Under the pieces are notes generated by a model, which saw only the letters and a list, made by a program, of their open reading frames with translations, had not been told where the DNA came from and ran no database searches. A stretch of 64,000 nt of DNA. It comes from Nanohaloarchaea archaeon B1-Br10_U2g1 (lineage in GTDB: Archaea; Nanohalarchaeota; Nanosalinia; Nanosalinales; Nanosalinaceae). Location: the NCBI GenBank assembly GCA_001563875.1, contig LKMN01000001.1:1-64000 (forward strand), given 5' to 3'. The translations under genes and the position numbers were made by a program. Below, piece by piece: positions 53,713 to 62,236 of this stretch; the stretch's first letter is position 1, and the number at the start of each line of letters is the position of its first letter.

Positions 53713-54954
53713 TTATCTTATCCTGTAACGCATGAGAGCGGCAATACCTCCCATATTCATGAGTCTCTGTCCTTCTTCATGGTCTGTTGAGATTATCTGG
53801 ATATCGCTAGACATTTCTTCAGCCTTCTCGGCCATGACGTCAATTATATCCTGCATCTCCTCTAGGTCCATATCTTCATTACACTCATCGCATTTGATGC
53901 TATCACTGATTTTTGGCTCCTTCTCATAAACCTGTTCTTCATGTCCGTTAGGACAGATATACTGTGCTTCATACATCTCTATATCTTCGGAAATCAGAAC
54001 GGTTTCGACCGCACCCATCTCCATAGCCTTCAAGACCTGTTTTAATCCGTATTCGGACTTTCCGTTCTCCTCTTTCAGGTTTTTCAGAAATTCGGTTACG
54101 TACTGTTTCTCTCTCACGGCTTCAGAGTCTTCTATTGCGTCTTCTGCTTTCTGAACGAGTTCGCTTAATGCTCCTTCTCCAGAGTGACCAAGTGATTCTG
54201 TAGTAATAATTCTGTCTTCTAGCTCTTGATGTAGGTATCCGTTGTCAACAAGCTTATCCTTAACAAATCCTGGGCCCCCAACAACTACACCAAGTAGTTT
54301 ATCTTCTCGGGCTTTATCTAGGAAAGCTTTCTTTGACTTGTCAGCAATCTCGTTGAGAAAAGTTTTCAACATCTGTTTACGTAGACGTGAGAAACGCTGA
54401 GCTGACTGTCCCCCTGCACGAGTTTTCCCCGGTACATTTGAATCCAGTGTATATGCCGTTTTAATACTAGAGCCTTGTAGATATCCTATTGCTGCCTCGC
54501 TTTTATCTGCGACGATTAAACCGTAGACACGGTCGTCCACAACCATGTTTTTCAGAGGTTCAAGTACGAACTCTTTGTCACACCTGTAACGTCGAGATTC
54601 AATGGGTTGAGGAGGTATTACCTGCCAGAGCTGGATGTCGGGCCGTCCTTCCTGTTCTGAAACGTTTCCTGAGAAAAATACTACTCCGTTCTCGGGTGTT
54701 ACAGGCTCTTCCTTCACTCTACGCCCAATCTTGTCTAAAGCAGCTTGAACGTTTTTCCGGGTATGTTTGGACTTAATGTTCTTGGCTTCTGAAGCCTCAG
54801 AAGTCACGAACTCGGATATTTTTGACATGTCGTAGCCCGCAGGAACGTAAAGACTGACCAACTCAGTATTCCTCCCTCTAATGTCATCAAGCTTCTTTAT
54901 CAGTCGTTTAAGCTGATATTTCGACATTTCTTGATGCTTTTCTTCTTGGCTCAT
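53713..54954 (-). CDS. prf1: Peptide chain release factor aRF1
   Basis: A 413-residue aRF1. NIKS at 59-62 reads the stop codon, and GGQ at 181-183 (RAGGQSAQRFSRLR) triggers release. Domain 3 ends with a zinc ribbon CPNGH...CDECNEDM. ATG 54954 is preferred to 54990. It recognises all three stops. Confidence 0.96.
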   Translation of the reverse strand: MSQEEKHQEMSKYQLKRLIKKLDDIRGRNTELVSLYVPAGYDMSKISEFVTSEASEAKNIKSKHTRKNVQAALDKIGRRVKEEPVTPENGVVFFSGNVSEQEGRPDIQLWQVIPPQPIESRRYRCDKEFVLEPLKNMVVDDRVYGLIVADKSEAAIGYLQGSSIKTAYTLDSNVPGKTRAGGQSAQRFSRLRKQMLKTFLNEIADKSKKAFLDKAREDKLLGVVVGGPGFVKDKLVDNGYLHQELEDRIITTESLGHSGEGALSELVQKAEDAIEDSEAVREKQYVTEFLKNLKEENGKSEYGLKQVLKAMEMGAVETVLISEDIEMYEAQYICPNGHEEQVYEKEPKISDSIKCDECNEDMDLEEMQDIIDVMAEKAEEMSSDIQIISTDHEEGQRLMNMGGIAALMRYRIR

Positions 54955-55061
54955 AAGGTATATTTGAATCAGGAATTCTTTTATTAACAAAGAAGATGTT
55001 TGGATCGCTTTTGAGGATTTGAGTTAAGGTGTATTTCTTCAGGAAACAAAGTTATTTATAG

Positions 55062-55087
55062 TGTCGCTACTATAAAGTAACATATGA
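55062..55087 (+). promoter_or_regulatory. Promoter/operator/start block, copy 1
   Basis: A TTTATAG TATA box (55055-55061) is followed by GCTACTATAAAGTAAC (55066-55081), an imperfect palindrome, and then CATATGA with the start codon. The 26 bases match the block at 61620-61645 at 24 positions. The element fills the space between TATA box and start, where a repressor would block transcription. Confidence 0.55.
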
Positions 55088-55842
55088 AAGATATTTGTCG
55101 TTATCTGGGTGATAAGGAAGCTGATCTCTCATCTCCGGCATTAGAGGAAGTTAAGGAGGGATCTTATAGACAACAGTCTAAACAGTTCTATGATTACGTT
55201 GATTCCAATAATATTTATATAACGGATGAGTCTTTTTACCAAGAAAAAGATATACTTGAAGTTGTTCTTGTAGCTGCTGAAGAGAAAAAGGGGGCCATGA
55301 TGCGTGCCACCCTGCCTGATAGAGAACCTTTAAACCAGCAAATTGAATCTATCAATTCGGTTGGTGGTGACTGTTATGTCATCCCGAATACCGTGATGGT
55401 TGAAGGAGAAGAATGGGACAACTCAATAGTATACCTTACTAAGGACTATGATTACAGAAGTTTCTCAGATAAAGAGCTTCCTTTTGACAATGGAGCGCAC
55501 AAAGACCATAGAGGTTTGGGGGAGTTTTTCGGATATCCTGAGGAAGAAATTGAGGCCTACGCTGAACATGGTATGTGGCCCCACGGTTTTACTCAGGAAG
55601 ATAACTCTTTCGTACCTTTAGACTATGTTTCTGGTACAGAGCATGTTTTCCCGCCGTATTCTGCCGCTAAACAATATGGGGAGGATGAGGAAACTGTAAA
55701 GAAGGTTGAAAAGTTGACAAGCTATTCAGTAAGAGATAGTCCTGACTCTGTTGAAAAATTAGTTGATACAGCCGAGGATAGATACCGCAAACTTCAAAAT
55801 TTAGAAGAAGAATACGGTGTTGAGCTCACCAGCATGATTTAA
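55084..55842 (+). CDS. Hypothetical protein, DUF483-like motif
   Basis: A 252-residue soluble acidic protein. The segment HRGLGEFFGYPEEEIEAYAEHG resembles the LGYPxxxVExF motif of DUF483 proteins, but the rest is not recognised. It starts leaderless from a strong TATA box and carries the palindromic operator block. Translation starts inside that block. Confidence 0.65.
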   Translation: MKDICRYLGDKEADLSSPALEEVKEGSYRQQSKQFYDYVDSNNIYITDESFYQEKDILEVVLVAAEEKKGAMMRATLPDREPLNQQIESINSVGGDCYVIPNTVMVEGEEWDNSIVYLTKDYDYRSFSDKELPFDNGAHKDHRGLGEFFGYPEEEIEAYAEHGMWPHGFTQEDNSFVPLDYVSGTEHVFPPYSAAKQYGEDEETVKKVEKLTSYSVRDSPDSVEKLVDTAEDRYRKLQNLEEEYGVELTSMI

Positions 55843-55846
55843 ATTT

Positions 55847-56599
55847 CTAATTTTCTATCCAGCCTTCCAGTTTTTCAAGTGATAAGAGCTGGTAGTCCGG
55901 GTCTTCTGTAAATATCTCCATACACCACGTACTGTTGAAGTCGTTCATCCGGTCTATTAGAGGTTGGAACTCGATCTCTGAGCTTCCTAAAGGTAGATGC
56001 ATGTCTCGTCCCTCACGCGTATCTGTAAGATGTAGGTGTGAGATTAAATGTGAGTATTCTTCTAGAAACTCTTCGGTTTCTTCCTGTCCTACTTCTGAGA
56101 AGGCATGTCCCGTGTCAAGACACATTGAGACTTCAAGTTCTTCCAGTAAAGGTCCTAGTTCAAACAGTTCAAGTCCTCTCCACTGTCCAAGATTTTCAAA
56201 ACAGACTTCTATACCGTGTTTCTCTCCTATCTCATCAAGTCTTTCTATCTGATCAGGAAGTCTTTCGATCTCATCTTCTGCGTCGTCGTAACGCATATCT
56301 GCGTGTGTAACAACTTTTTCTGCCCCTAGTTCCTTCGCGAATTTTATCATCCTTTCTTGGTACTCGAGTAAACCTTGGTTTATCTCAGGTACTGAAGTTG
56401 CTAAAGGCTGTTTAAAGGGAAGATGGATAGTTATTTCGAATTCTTTCTCTTCTAAAGCTTCTTTAACTTTTTCCGGTTGTATCTCCTCTACAGGTCTTTC
56501 ATGCTCTCCTATACCGAACTCAATGAAGTCGAACTCTTTAGGTGTGTTTTCTATGTGTTTTATGAGATCTCCTTCCGGCCCTAGACTTATTCCTTTCAT
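55847..56599 (-). CDS. Sugar phosphate isomerase/epimerase (xylose-isomerase-like barrel)
   Basis: A 250-residue TIM barrel of the AP endonuclease 2 superfamily. Ligand strands: EVCFENLGQ, SMCLDTGHAFSEVG, ISHLHLTDT, DMHLPLGSS and WCMEIFTE. This is the full set of metal residues. It overlaps the ValRS gene by 4 bases, so it is translated after it. Substrate unknown. Confidence 0.88.
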   Translation of the reverse strand: MKGISLGPEGDLIKHIENTPKEFDFIEFGIGEHERPVEEIQPEKVKEALEEKEFEITIHLPFKQPLATSVPEINQGLLEYQERMIKFAKELGAEKVVTHADMRYDDAEDEIERLPDQIERLDEIGEKHGIEVCFENLGQWRGLELFELGPLLEELEVSMCLDTGHAFSEVGQEETEEFLEEYSHLISHLHLTDTREGRDMHLPLGSSEIEFQPLIDRMNDFNSTWCMEIFTEDPDYQLLSLEKLEGWIEN

Positions 56600-59181
56600 T
56601 TGATGATCACTACTGTTTCCTCTGTTTCTACCATTTCTCCTTCACCTTTAAACACTCTCTCGCGTTCAACTTTGTACATCTCCGGCTTTAGGTGTTCGTC
56701 TGCGACTTCAAGTCTTCCATCTAGTAGATTCCACTCGTTGTTCTCAAGTGCTTCCTCAATCTCTCCTACCTTGTTACCGTACTCCGGCCCTGCCTTGGAG
56801 TAGTCCAGCTTTATCCTTGTTATCTTGTCCTCTGTTTCTGGCTCTCCTTCACAGACTTCAAGGTTTTCAACATGCATGACCTCTTCTACGGCTTCAGTGA
56901 ACTCTTCTATATCTCCGTACACCTCTACCTGTCCAAGTTTCTCTGTTGGAGCCATCTGGTTCTCTGATTTATAGCCTCTTAGTGCAGAGATAACTTCCAT
57001 AGCTCTCTCACCTTTCTCTAGGTCTGCGTCAACCTCTAAAGGTTCAGGCCATTCCGACCTGTGGATACTGACAGCCTCGTCGTACATATCGTACCATAAC
57101 TCTTCTGTTATATGTGATAGGAAAGGCGCAAACAGTTTTAGGAATACTTTGTGACATCTCTGAAGAGTGTACTCTGTTGAAGGATTTCCTTCCTCTTCAA
57201 GTCTCTGCTTCGCGATTTCCAGGTAGTTGTCGCAGAACGTGTTCCAGAACACGTATCTTAACCGGTCTCGGGCTTTTGCGAACTCGTAGTTCTCCATTTT
57301 CTCTGTTGTGAACTCTACTAGTTCGTCTAGTTCTCCGAGCATCCATCTGTCAAGTTCTTCAAGCTCGTCTTTCTCTACTGTCCCGGACTCTGGCACCAGC
57401 ATCTCTACAAGTTTTGATGCGTTCCAGAGCTTTCTCATCAGTTTCTCTCCAGCCCGTAGTTCTTTTTCCTTGAACGGGAAGTCGTCTCCGACGCTGGAAC
57501 CTGCTGCCCAGTAACGTGCTGCGTCAACAGGGAACTCCTCCAAAACTTCTGCAGGTGATACTACGTTTCCTTTTGATTTGCTCATCTTTTCACGGTTCTC
57601 GTCCAGTACGTGGCCGTGGTTCATAACCTGTCTGAATGGTACTTCTCCAGTATGTTCGTAACATTTGACAACGGTGTGGAACAGCCAGAACGTTATGATA
57701 TCATGACCTTCCGGTCTCAGGTCAAACGGGTATAGCTCCGGCCTTTCCATAGAGAAACCATCGTCATAGTCCCATTGAGCGTTTATTAAAGGTGTTAAGG
57801 AGCTTGTTGCCCATGTGTCGAACACGTCTTCTTCCGGTCTGAACTCGGTTGATCCGCATTCAGAACACTCTTCTACTGACGGCTCGTCCTCTATAGGGTC
57901 TACAGGTAACTTTTCTTTTTCTGCGATTACTTCTTTGTTACATTCTTCGCAGTACCATACAGGGAAAGGTATTCCGGAGTCTCTCTGCCGGGAGATACAC
58001 CAGTCCCACTGTAGTCCTTCAATCCAGTGTTTGTAGCGTGTAAACATTTTTTCCGGGTACCACTCCATCTGTTCTCCGGCTTTTAGGTACTCTTCTTTCT
58101 TATCCAGTAGTTTGATGTACCACTGCTCTTTAACCAAGAACTCTACAGGTGTATCACATCTTTCGTGTGCCTGTACAGTATGCTGGATCTGTCGGGAGTC
58201 AAGCAGTACTCCCTCTTGTTCTAAGTCTTCAATAATTTTCTCTCTGGCTTTTTCGGTGCTTAAGCCTTCGTAGTCTCCGGCTTCTTCTGTCATTGTTCCG
58301 GATTCGTCTATAGCAAGTTTCAGATCTAGGTCATGTGCTTGATACCATTCGATATCGTTTTGGTCTCCGAAGGTACAGCACATAACGATTCCGGAGCCTG
58401 TGTCCATGTCAACTCTTTCATCCTCGATTATCGGTACTTCCTGTCCAAACAGAGGTACTCTAGCTTTTTTACCGACTAGTTCCTGGTTTTCTTCGTCTTC
58501 TGGATGTACAAATACTGCTACACAAGCCGGTAGGAGCTCTGGCCGTGTTGTTGAGATAATGAAGCTGTCTCCGTCAACGACTTCGAATCTGATATCGTTA
58601 AAACGTCCTTGTTTATCTAAGTCTTCTGACTCAACCTGGCTTATAGCTGTCTCACATTCAGGACACCAGATTGCAGGTCCTTTTTCTCTGTATTCCCGGT
58701 CTTTCTCGTATAGGTCGATGAATGATAGCTGTGAAATTCTCTGTACTCGGGGCTCTATAGTCTTGTATGTGTTTTCCCAGTCATGGCTGATTCCTAGGCT
58801 TTGCATGTTTTCTGTGAACTGGTTTTCGTACTCCAGACATACTTTTCGGCATTTTTCCTGGAACTCTCTGCGTGTGTAGTCCTGATGTCTTATATCTAGC
58901 TCTGATTCGGTTAAACGTTCTGAGGCGATCCCGTTGTCGTCGTAGCCGAAAGGCTGGAACACTTTCTTTCCCCGCATTCTCTGGAATCGTGCCATAAAGT
59001 CTTGGAGCGTCTGCCCGTATAGATGACCCATATGGAGGCTTCCTGAAACTGTTGGTGGGGGCGTGTCTATAGAGAATACTTCGTCTCCTGTAAGGTTTTC
59101 GTATACATAAGTGTTGTTTTCAACCCAGCTCTGTTGCCATTTTTCTTCTACTTGTTCGGCTTTGTAATCTCCTTCCGGCAT
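56596..59181 (-). CDS. valS: Valyl-tRNA synthetase
   Basis: An 861-residue class Ia synthetase. The HIGH-type motif HMGHLYGQTLQDFMARF is near residue 50, a CP1 editing domain follows (about 190-340), a zinc knuckle CEECNKEV...CSECGS is present, and KMSKSKGN precedes the anticodon-binding domain. Length is typical. The end overlaps the isomerase gene by 4 bases. Confidence 0.96.
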   Translation of the reverse strand: MPEGDYKAEQVEEKWQQSWVENNTYVYENLTGDEVFSIDTPPPTVSGSLHMGHLYGQTLQDFMARFQRMRGKKVFQPFGYDDNGIASERLTESELDIRHQDYTRREFQEKCRKVCLEYENQFTENMQSLGISHDWENTYKTIEPRVQRISQLSFIDLYEKDREYREKGPAIWCPECETAISQVESEDLDKQGRFNDIRFEVVDGDSFIISTTRPELLPACVAVFVHPEDEENQELVGKKARVPLFGQEVPIIEDERVDMDTGSGIVMCCTFGDQNDIEWYQAHDLDLKLAIDESGTMTEEAGDYEGLSTEKAREKIIEDLEQEGVLLDSRQIQHTVQAHERCDTPVEFLVKEQWYIKLLDKKEEYLKAGEQMEWYPEKMFTRYKHWIEGLQWDWCISRQRDSGIPFPVWYCEECNKEVIAEKEKLPVDPIEDEPSVEECSECGSTEFRPEEDVFDTWATSSLTPLINAQWDYDDGFSMERPELYPFDLRPEGHDIITFWLFHTVVKCYEHTGEVPFRQVMNHGHVLDENREKMSKSKGNVVSPAEVLEEFPVDAARYWAAGSSVGDDFPFKEKELRAGEKLMRKLWNASKLVEMLVPESGTVEKDELEELDRWMLGELDELVEFTTEKMENYEFAKARDRLRYVFWNTFCDNYLEIAKQRLEEEGNPSTEYTLQRCHKVFLKLFAPFLSHITEELWYDMYDEAVSIHRSEWPEPLEVDADLEKGERAMEVISALRGYKSENQMAPTEKLGQVEVYGDIEEFTEAVEEVMHVENLEVCEGEPETEDKITRIKLDYSKAGPEYGNKVGEIEEALENNEWNLLDGRLEVADEHLKPEMYKVERERVFKGEGEMVETEETVVIIK

Positions 59182-59473
59182 AGTTTTAGTTCAGCTCCTG
59201 TTTTAAACCGGTCAAGGTATTCTTAAATGGGTTTTTCAAAGCTTGAAACCTGGTTCTGCTTGTTGTTTTTGTTTTCATAGAAAACCTTTGAGAGGTATAA
59301 ATTAGAGTTTTAGACTGAAGGCTGTGATAATCAGTTTCCGATTTTTGGGTGTACAAAGCGGCCACCCTTGATTGCCTTCAAAATCATGAATTGAAGTTGT
59401 TTGAGGATTGTTAAAAGTTCTTTGAAAAGACAAGATAAAGTTGTGATATATAAGTAACAAAACCTTTTTATGT
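59182..59473. other. Gene-free stretch between valS and phosphoesterase
   Basis: About 290 AT-rich bases without a credible gene. The plus strand holds a TATA box at 59446. A GGGTG...CACCC pair near 59346-59370 (GGGTGTACAAAGCGGCCACCC) may form a short stem. No box C/D, H/ACA or tRNA pattern convinced me. Confidence 0.35.
59446..59454 (+). promoter_or_regulatory. TATA box of phosphoesterase gene
   Basis: ATATATAAG, about 20-28 bases before ATG 59474, giving a leaderless transcript. Confidence 0.65.
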
Positions 59474-60772
59474 ATGGGCGCACCATTACTAAGTATGACA
59501 GAAGAAAACCTTAACTTCGGCGAATACGAAACCAATATCGTACAACTAAGCGACACAGAGCTTGATGGAGTACCTTACGATGAAATCGCCGAGAATTATG
59601 GCGAAGGAGAAGCAGACGCTTTTGTCTACGCGGGAGACGCATCCAAGAAACAAGGTAATGACGTGATATCCCCCGAAGAGTATCTTGAGCAGTTCGAAGA
59701 GACATATGAAGATCTTTCCAAGATACAGGAAGAAACAGACACAGAAGTTCTTGTAGAACCAGGGAATCATGCTCCTATAGCGGGAGCTCACACCCCATGG
59801 AATGACGAGGAAGACATCGATACAAAATACGTCGAAGAAGTTGAAACTTTACTAGAAGACGAATATGAGGAGTTCGCTGACTACGATGGAAACTCATTTG
59901 AGTTCTTAGCAGAAGAATACAATTTAACTAATATTGAATATAATTCAGTGGAAGTCGGAGACCTAACCATTATTGGCGGAACACACCATGACGGAGAGAT
60001 GGAGAAAATAATTGAAAAAGAGTGGCTGGAAGAAACTCCGGGACTTGAAGAACTGGGATATGATACAGAGGAACTGGCTGAGGAAATTGAGGTAGATAAT
60101 AGCTATGATGGGATACTTTCAGACGTTCCTATTGTAGGAAACATACTAGACTACTTCTTGGGAGAGACCCGAAACCCTGAACCTGAAGAGATAACTTTAG
60201 AAGACGTCCCTGAAGATTATGGAATGACAGAAATTCACCAAAATTTAGAAGAAGCGCTTGAACTGAAGAATTATTTTGAAGAGTCCATAGAAAACGCAGA
60301 CACCGACATATACCTTACACACCACGGAGCACCAACATCAACAGCAGGAGAGTACGGCTCAGCAGTAGTAGACAACATAGTGGACAACTATTCTGATGAA
60401 ATAGCAATAGTTGGAGGAGGACATACAGGATCCGCAGGAATAGACGAATACCAAGAAACACCAGTGTTCAACACCAATTATGGAGCAGTAGCAGAAATAG
60501 GATATCAGAAAGGAGAGGTAGTATATAGCGATATCTACAACAAGTCAGAACAGGGCCAAGCCAGCATAGATGATCTAAGTGACGAAGAACTGATAAGACA
60601 AACGGTGCCATTAATGGCTCAAACAGGAGGTCCCGAAAAGTTCTATGAAAATATGGGCCAACTACCTGATGCAGCAAAAAATAGATTAGACGAACTTAGA
60701 CCTCAGATAGAGGAAGAGTGGGAAAATTTGCAGAACACTGTTCCGGAATCGATAGAGCCTCAAAGAGCCTAA
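59474..60772 (+). CDS. Calcineurin-like metallophosphoesterase
   Basis: A 432-residue protein with the phosphoesterase motifs in order: IVQLSDTE (first motif, with Glu where most members have His), FVYAGDAS (GD), VEPGNHAP (GNH), TIIGGTHHDG, YLTHHGAPTS and IVGGGHTGS (GHT). A helical C-terminal extension (about 360-432) is not part of the family. ATG 59474 or 59495 could start it. Substrate unknown. Confidence 0.78.
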   Translation: MGAPLLSMTEENLNFGEYETNIVQLSDTELDGVPYDEIAENYGEGEADAFVYAGDASKKQGNDVISPEEYLEQFEETYEDLSKIQEETDTEVLVEPGNHAPIAGAHTPWNDEEDIDTKYVEEVETLLEDEYEEFADYDGNSFEFLAEEYNLTNIEYNSVEVGDLTIIGGTHHDGEMEKIIEKEWLEETPGLEELGYDTEELAEEIEVDNSYDGILSDVPIVGNILDYFLGETRNPEPEEITLEDVPEDYGMTEIHQNLEEALELKNYFEESIENADTDIYLTHHGAPTSTAGEYGSAVVDNIVDNYSDEIAIVGGGHTGSAGIDEYQETPVFNTNYGAVAEIGYQKGEVVYSDIYNKSEQGQASIDDLSDEELIRQTVPLMAQTGGPEKFYENMGQLPDAAKNRLDELRPQIEEEWENLQNTVPESIEPQRA

Positions 60773-60776
60773 TGAT

Positions 60777-60975
60777 CTAAAAATGTTCTAGGCTCTTGTT
60801 GCCAGGAAACTTCATACCGTCCTCGGCAAGTATTACTTTAAAGTCTTTTTCCTCTTTAAGTCGTTCTCCTTGTTTTTCCATATCGGAGTTGAGAAAACTA
60901 TGGTTGAAGTGTGTGAGTATTAATGTCTTCGGACTATTCTTCCTCCTACTGTTCCAGGATGTATAGCTTCATCTA
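60777..60975 (-). pseudogene. Decayed metallo-beta-lactamase-like gene fragment
   Basis: The minus strand encodes DEAIHPGTVGGRIVRRH in one frame and, after a one-frame shift, SPKTLILTHFNHSFL...KVILAEDGMKFPG to a TAG at 60777. Joined, this looks like the C-terminal end of a metallo-beta-lactamase/RNase-Z-like protein (H-T...A...K-LILTH...V-AxDGM). Everything upstream is broken by stops. I read it as a remnant; it could also be a short chance match. Confidence 0.5.
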
Positions 60976-61063
60976 TAGTTAACCGTCTTAGATATCTTTA
61001 GTTTTTGAAGAAGATTTTTCCGGTCTAGTAATAAATCTCTTTGGATGTATTACCTATTTTGTT

Positions 61064-61573
61064 ATGAGTTTAAAGTATTTTGAAGAGGCTAAAAGGTTGG
61101 AAGACTTAAACGAGGACAGGTTTGATCTAGGTTTTGAATCCTTATTATCTGAGGAAAATGATGAAGGAATAGTTTATACCACCTCCTCCGGAGGCCGCAG
61201 TATGAAGGTAGTTTCTAGAGGAGAACAACTAGATTATGAAGAAACCTTTATGCTTGAGGATAGAATCGTGGGGTTAGAATCGGACGAAAGACTTAGACAA
61301 AGAACTATCTGGGATTCAGAAGGTTTTTTGTATGGTCATACAGCTAAGATTGTCAGAGATTCTTACGAAGATGTTAATGAAGCTCGTTTATTGGAACAGG
61401 GAGAGTATGGCGAGGATTTAGGTGTTGAGATTACTGATAGAGATGATGTTAAAGATTTGAAGACTAGGGAGGAATTCAACGAGTGCTGGAGATGGCTTGC
61501 TTATCCTGAGCCGGACACAGACATAAGTTTGAGAGATGTGTATACTGAAACAGCGGACTTTTACAGAGACTGA
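61064..61573 (+). CDS. Hypothetical protein (169 aa)
   Basis: An acidic soluble protein with mixed strands and helices (YTTSSGGRSMKVVSRG, LEDRIVGLESDERLRQ). No recognised family and no signal peptide. Confidence 0.6.
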   Translation: MSLKYFEEAKRLEDLNEDRFDLGFESLLSEENDEGIVYTTSSGGRSMKVVSRGEQLDYEETFMLEDRIVGLESDERLRQRTIWDSEGFLYGHTAKIVRDSYEDVNEARLLEQGEYGEDLGVEITDRDDVKDLKTREEFNECWRWLAYPEPDTDISLRDVYTETADFYRD

Positions 61574-61619
61574 ATAGCGTCCATATCTTTGTCACTATAT
61601 AACCGCAACATTTATATGT

Positions 61620-61645
61620 TGTCGTTACTATATAGTAACATATGA
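61620..61645 (+). promoter_or_regulatory. Promoter/operator/start block, copy 2
   Basis: TTTATAT TATA box (61611-61617), then the perfect 16-base palindrome GTTACTATATAGTAAC (61624-61639) and ATATGA with the start at 61642. A further partial copy, GTCACTATATAAC, lies at 61591-61603, about three helical turns upstream. The block is 24/26 identical to the one at 55062-55087. Confidence 0.65.
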
Positions 61646-61764
61646 GAGTGGTTCAAAAGATGTATGGTGATGTCGCGGACGAAAGCCTTAATGACCTGAG
61701 ACAACAGGTCGGGAATGGTAATATTGAACTCAAAAAAATGAGAATATACACAAAAAAGCCGTGA
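61642..61764 (+). CDS. Very small ORF behind the palindromic operator
   Basis: A 40-residue frame from ATG 61642 to TGA, starting MRVVQKMYGDVADESLNDLR and ending with a basic KKMRIYTKKP. It lies seven bases before the next gene and follows the TATA/palindrome block directly. It is the first gene of a two-gene unit, or its leader peptide. Confidence 0.5.
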   Translation: MRVVQKMYGDVADESLNDLRQQVGNGNIELKKMRIYTKKP

Positions 61765-61771
61765 TAAATAG

Positions 61772-62236
61772 ATGAAAAAAGCACTAGTTGTTGTTCACCC
61801 GCATGAAGAGTATGATCACGGGGTAGTGGGCGAACAGTTCGAGGAGTATGTACAATCATTTGAAGGAGACACCTATGTAGTTCCATCAGTAAAGTCGGAC
61901 AGGTGTGAAAGACCTTATGGTGACGCAGAGATCTATGATGAAGTGCTTGAAGAAGACTTTTATGGAAGCCTTAAAGAGGAAGATAATGAGTTTTTGGAGA
62001 CAAATTATGACGAAGTTATATTAGCAGGTGGATACGCTAGAGAATGTCTCCGCAACACTCACCAAGGAATATCCGGCAGAGATGTTCAAGTTAATATTGA
62101 ACCTGAGATAACCTATGACCAAACTTTCCGTAACACCGAAGGATTTACATTATCAGAGGTCATAGCTACAGGAGATAAAGAGATAATAGGAAAATTCTTG
62201 GAGCCCTTCAATAATGGAGAAACAGGACTAGTGTGA
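61772..62236 (+). CDS. Hypothetical protein, possibly cysteine-hydrolase-like
   Basis: A 154-residue protein. It starts KKALVVVHPHEEYDHG and contains NYDEVILAGGYARECLRNTHQGI, which recalls the GVxTxxCVxxT nucleophile region of isochorismatase-like hydrolases. That similarity is weak. It ends next to the MetRS stop, convergent, with no gap. Likely co-transcribed with the 40-residue ORF. Confidence 0.55.
   Translation: MKKALVVVHPHEEYDHGVVGEQFEEYVQSFEGDTYVVPSVKSDRCERPYGDAEIYDEVLEEDFYGSLKEEDNEFLETNYDEVILAGGYARECLRNTHQGISGRDVQVNIEPEITYDQTFRNTEGFTLSEVIATGDKEIIGKFLEPFNNGETGLV

Noticed and set aside
59335-59400. Possible small RNA with GGGTG/CACCC stem
   Set aside because: Only five base pairs, no C/D or H/ACA boxes.
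55084-61764. Genes behind the two operator blocks as duplicates
   Set aside because: Their N-termini share only a loose GD..AD..L pattern, and length and the rest of the sequence differ.
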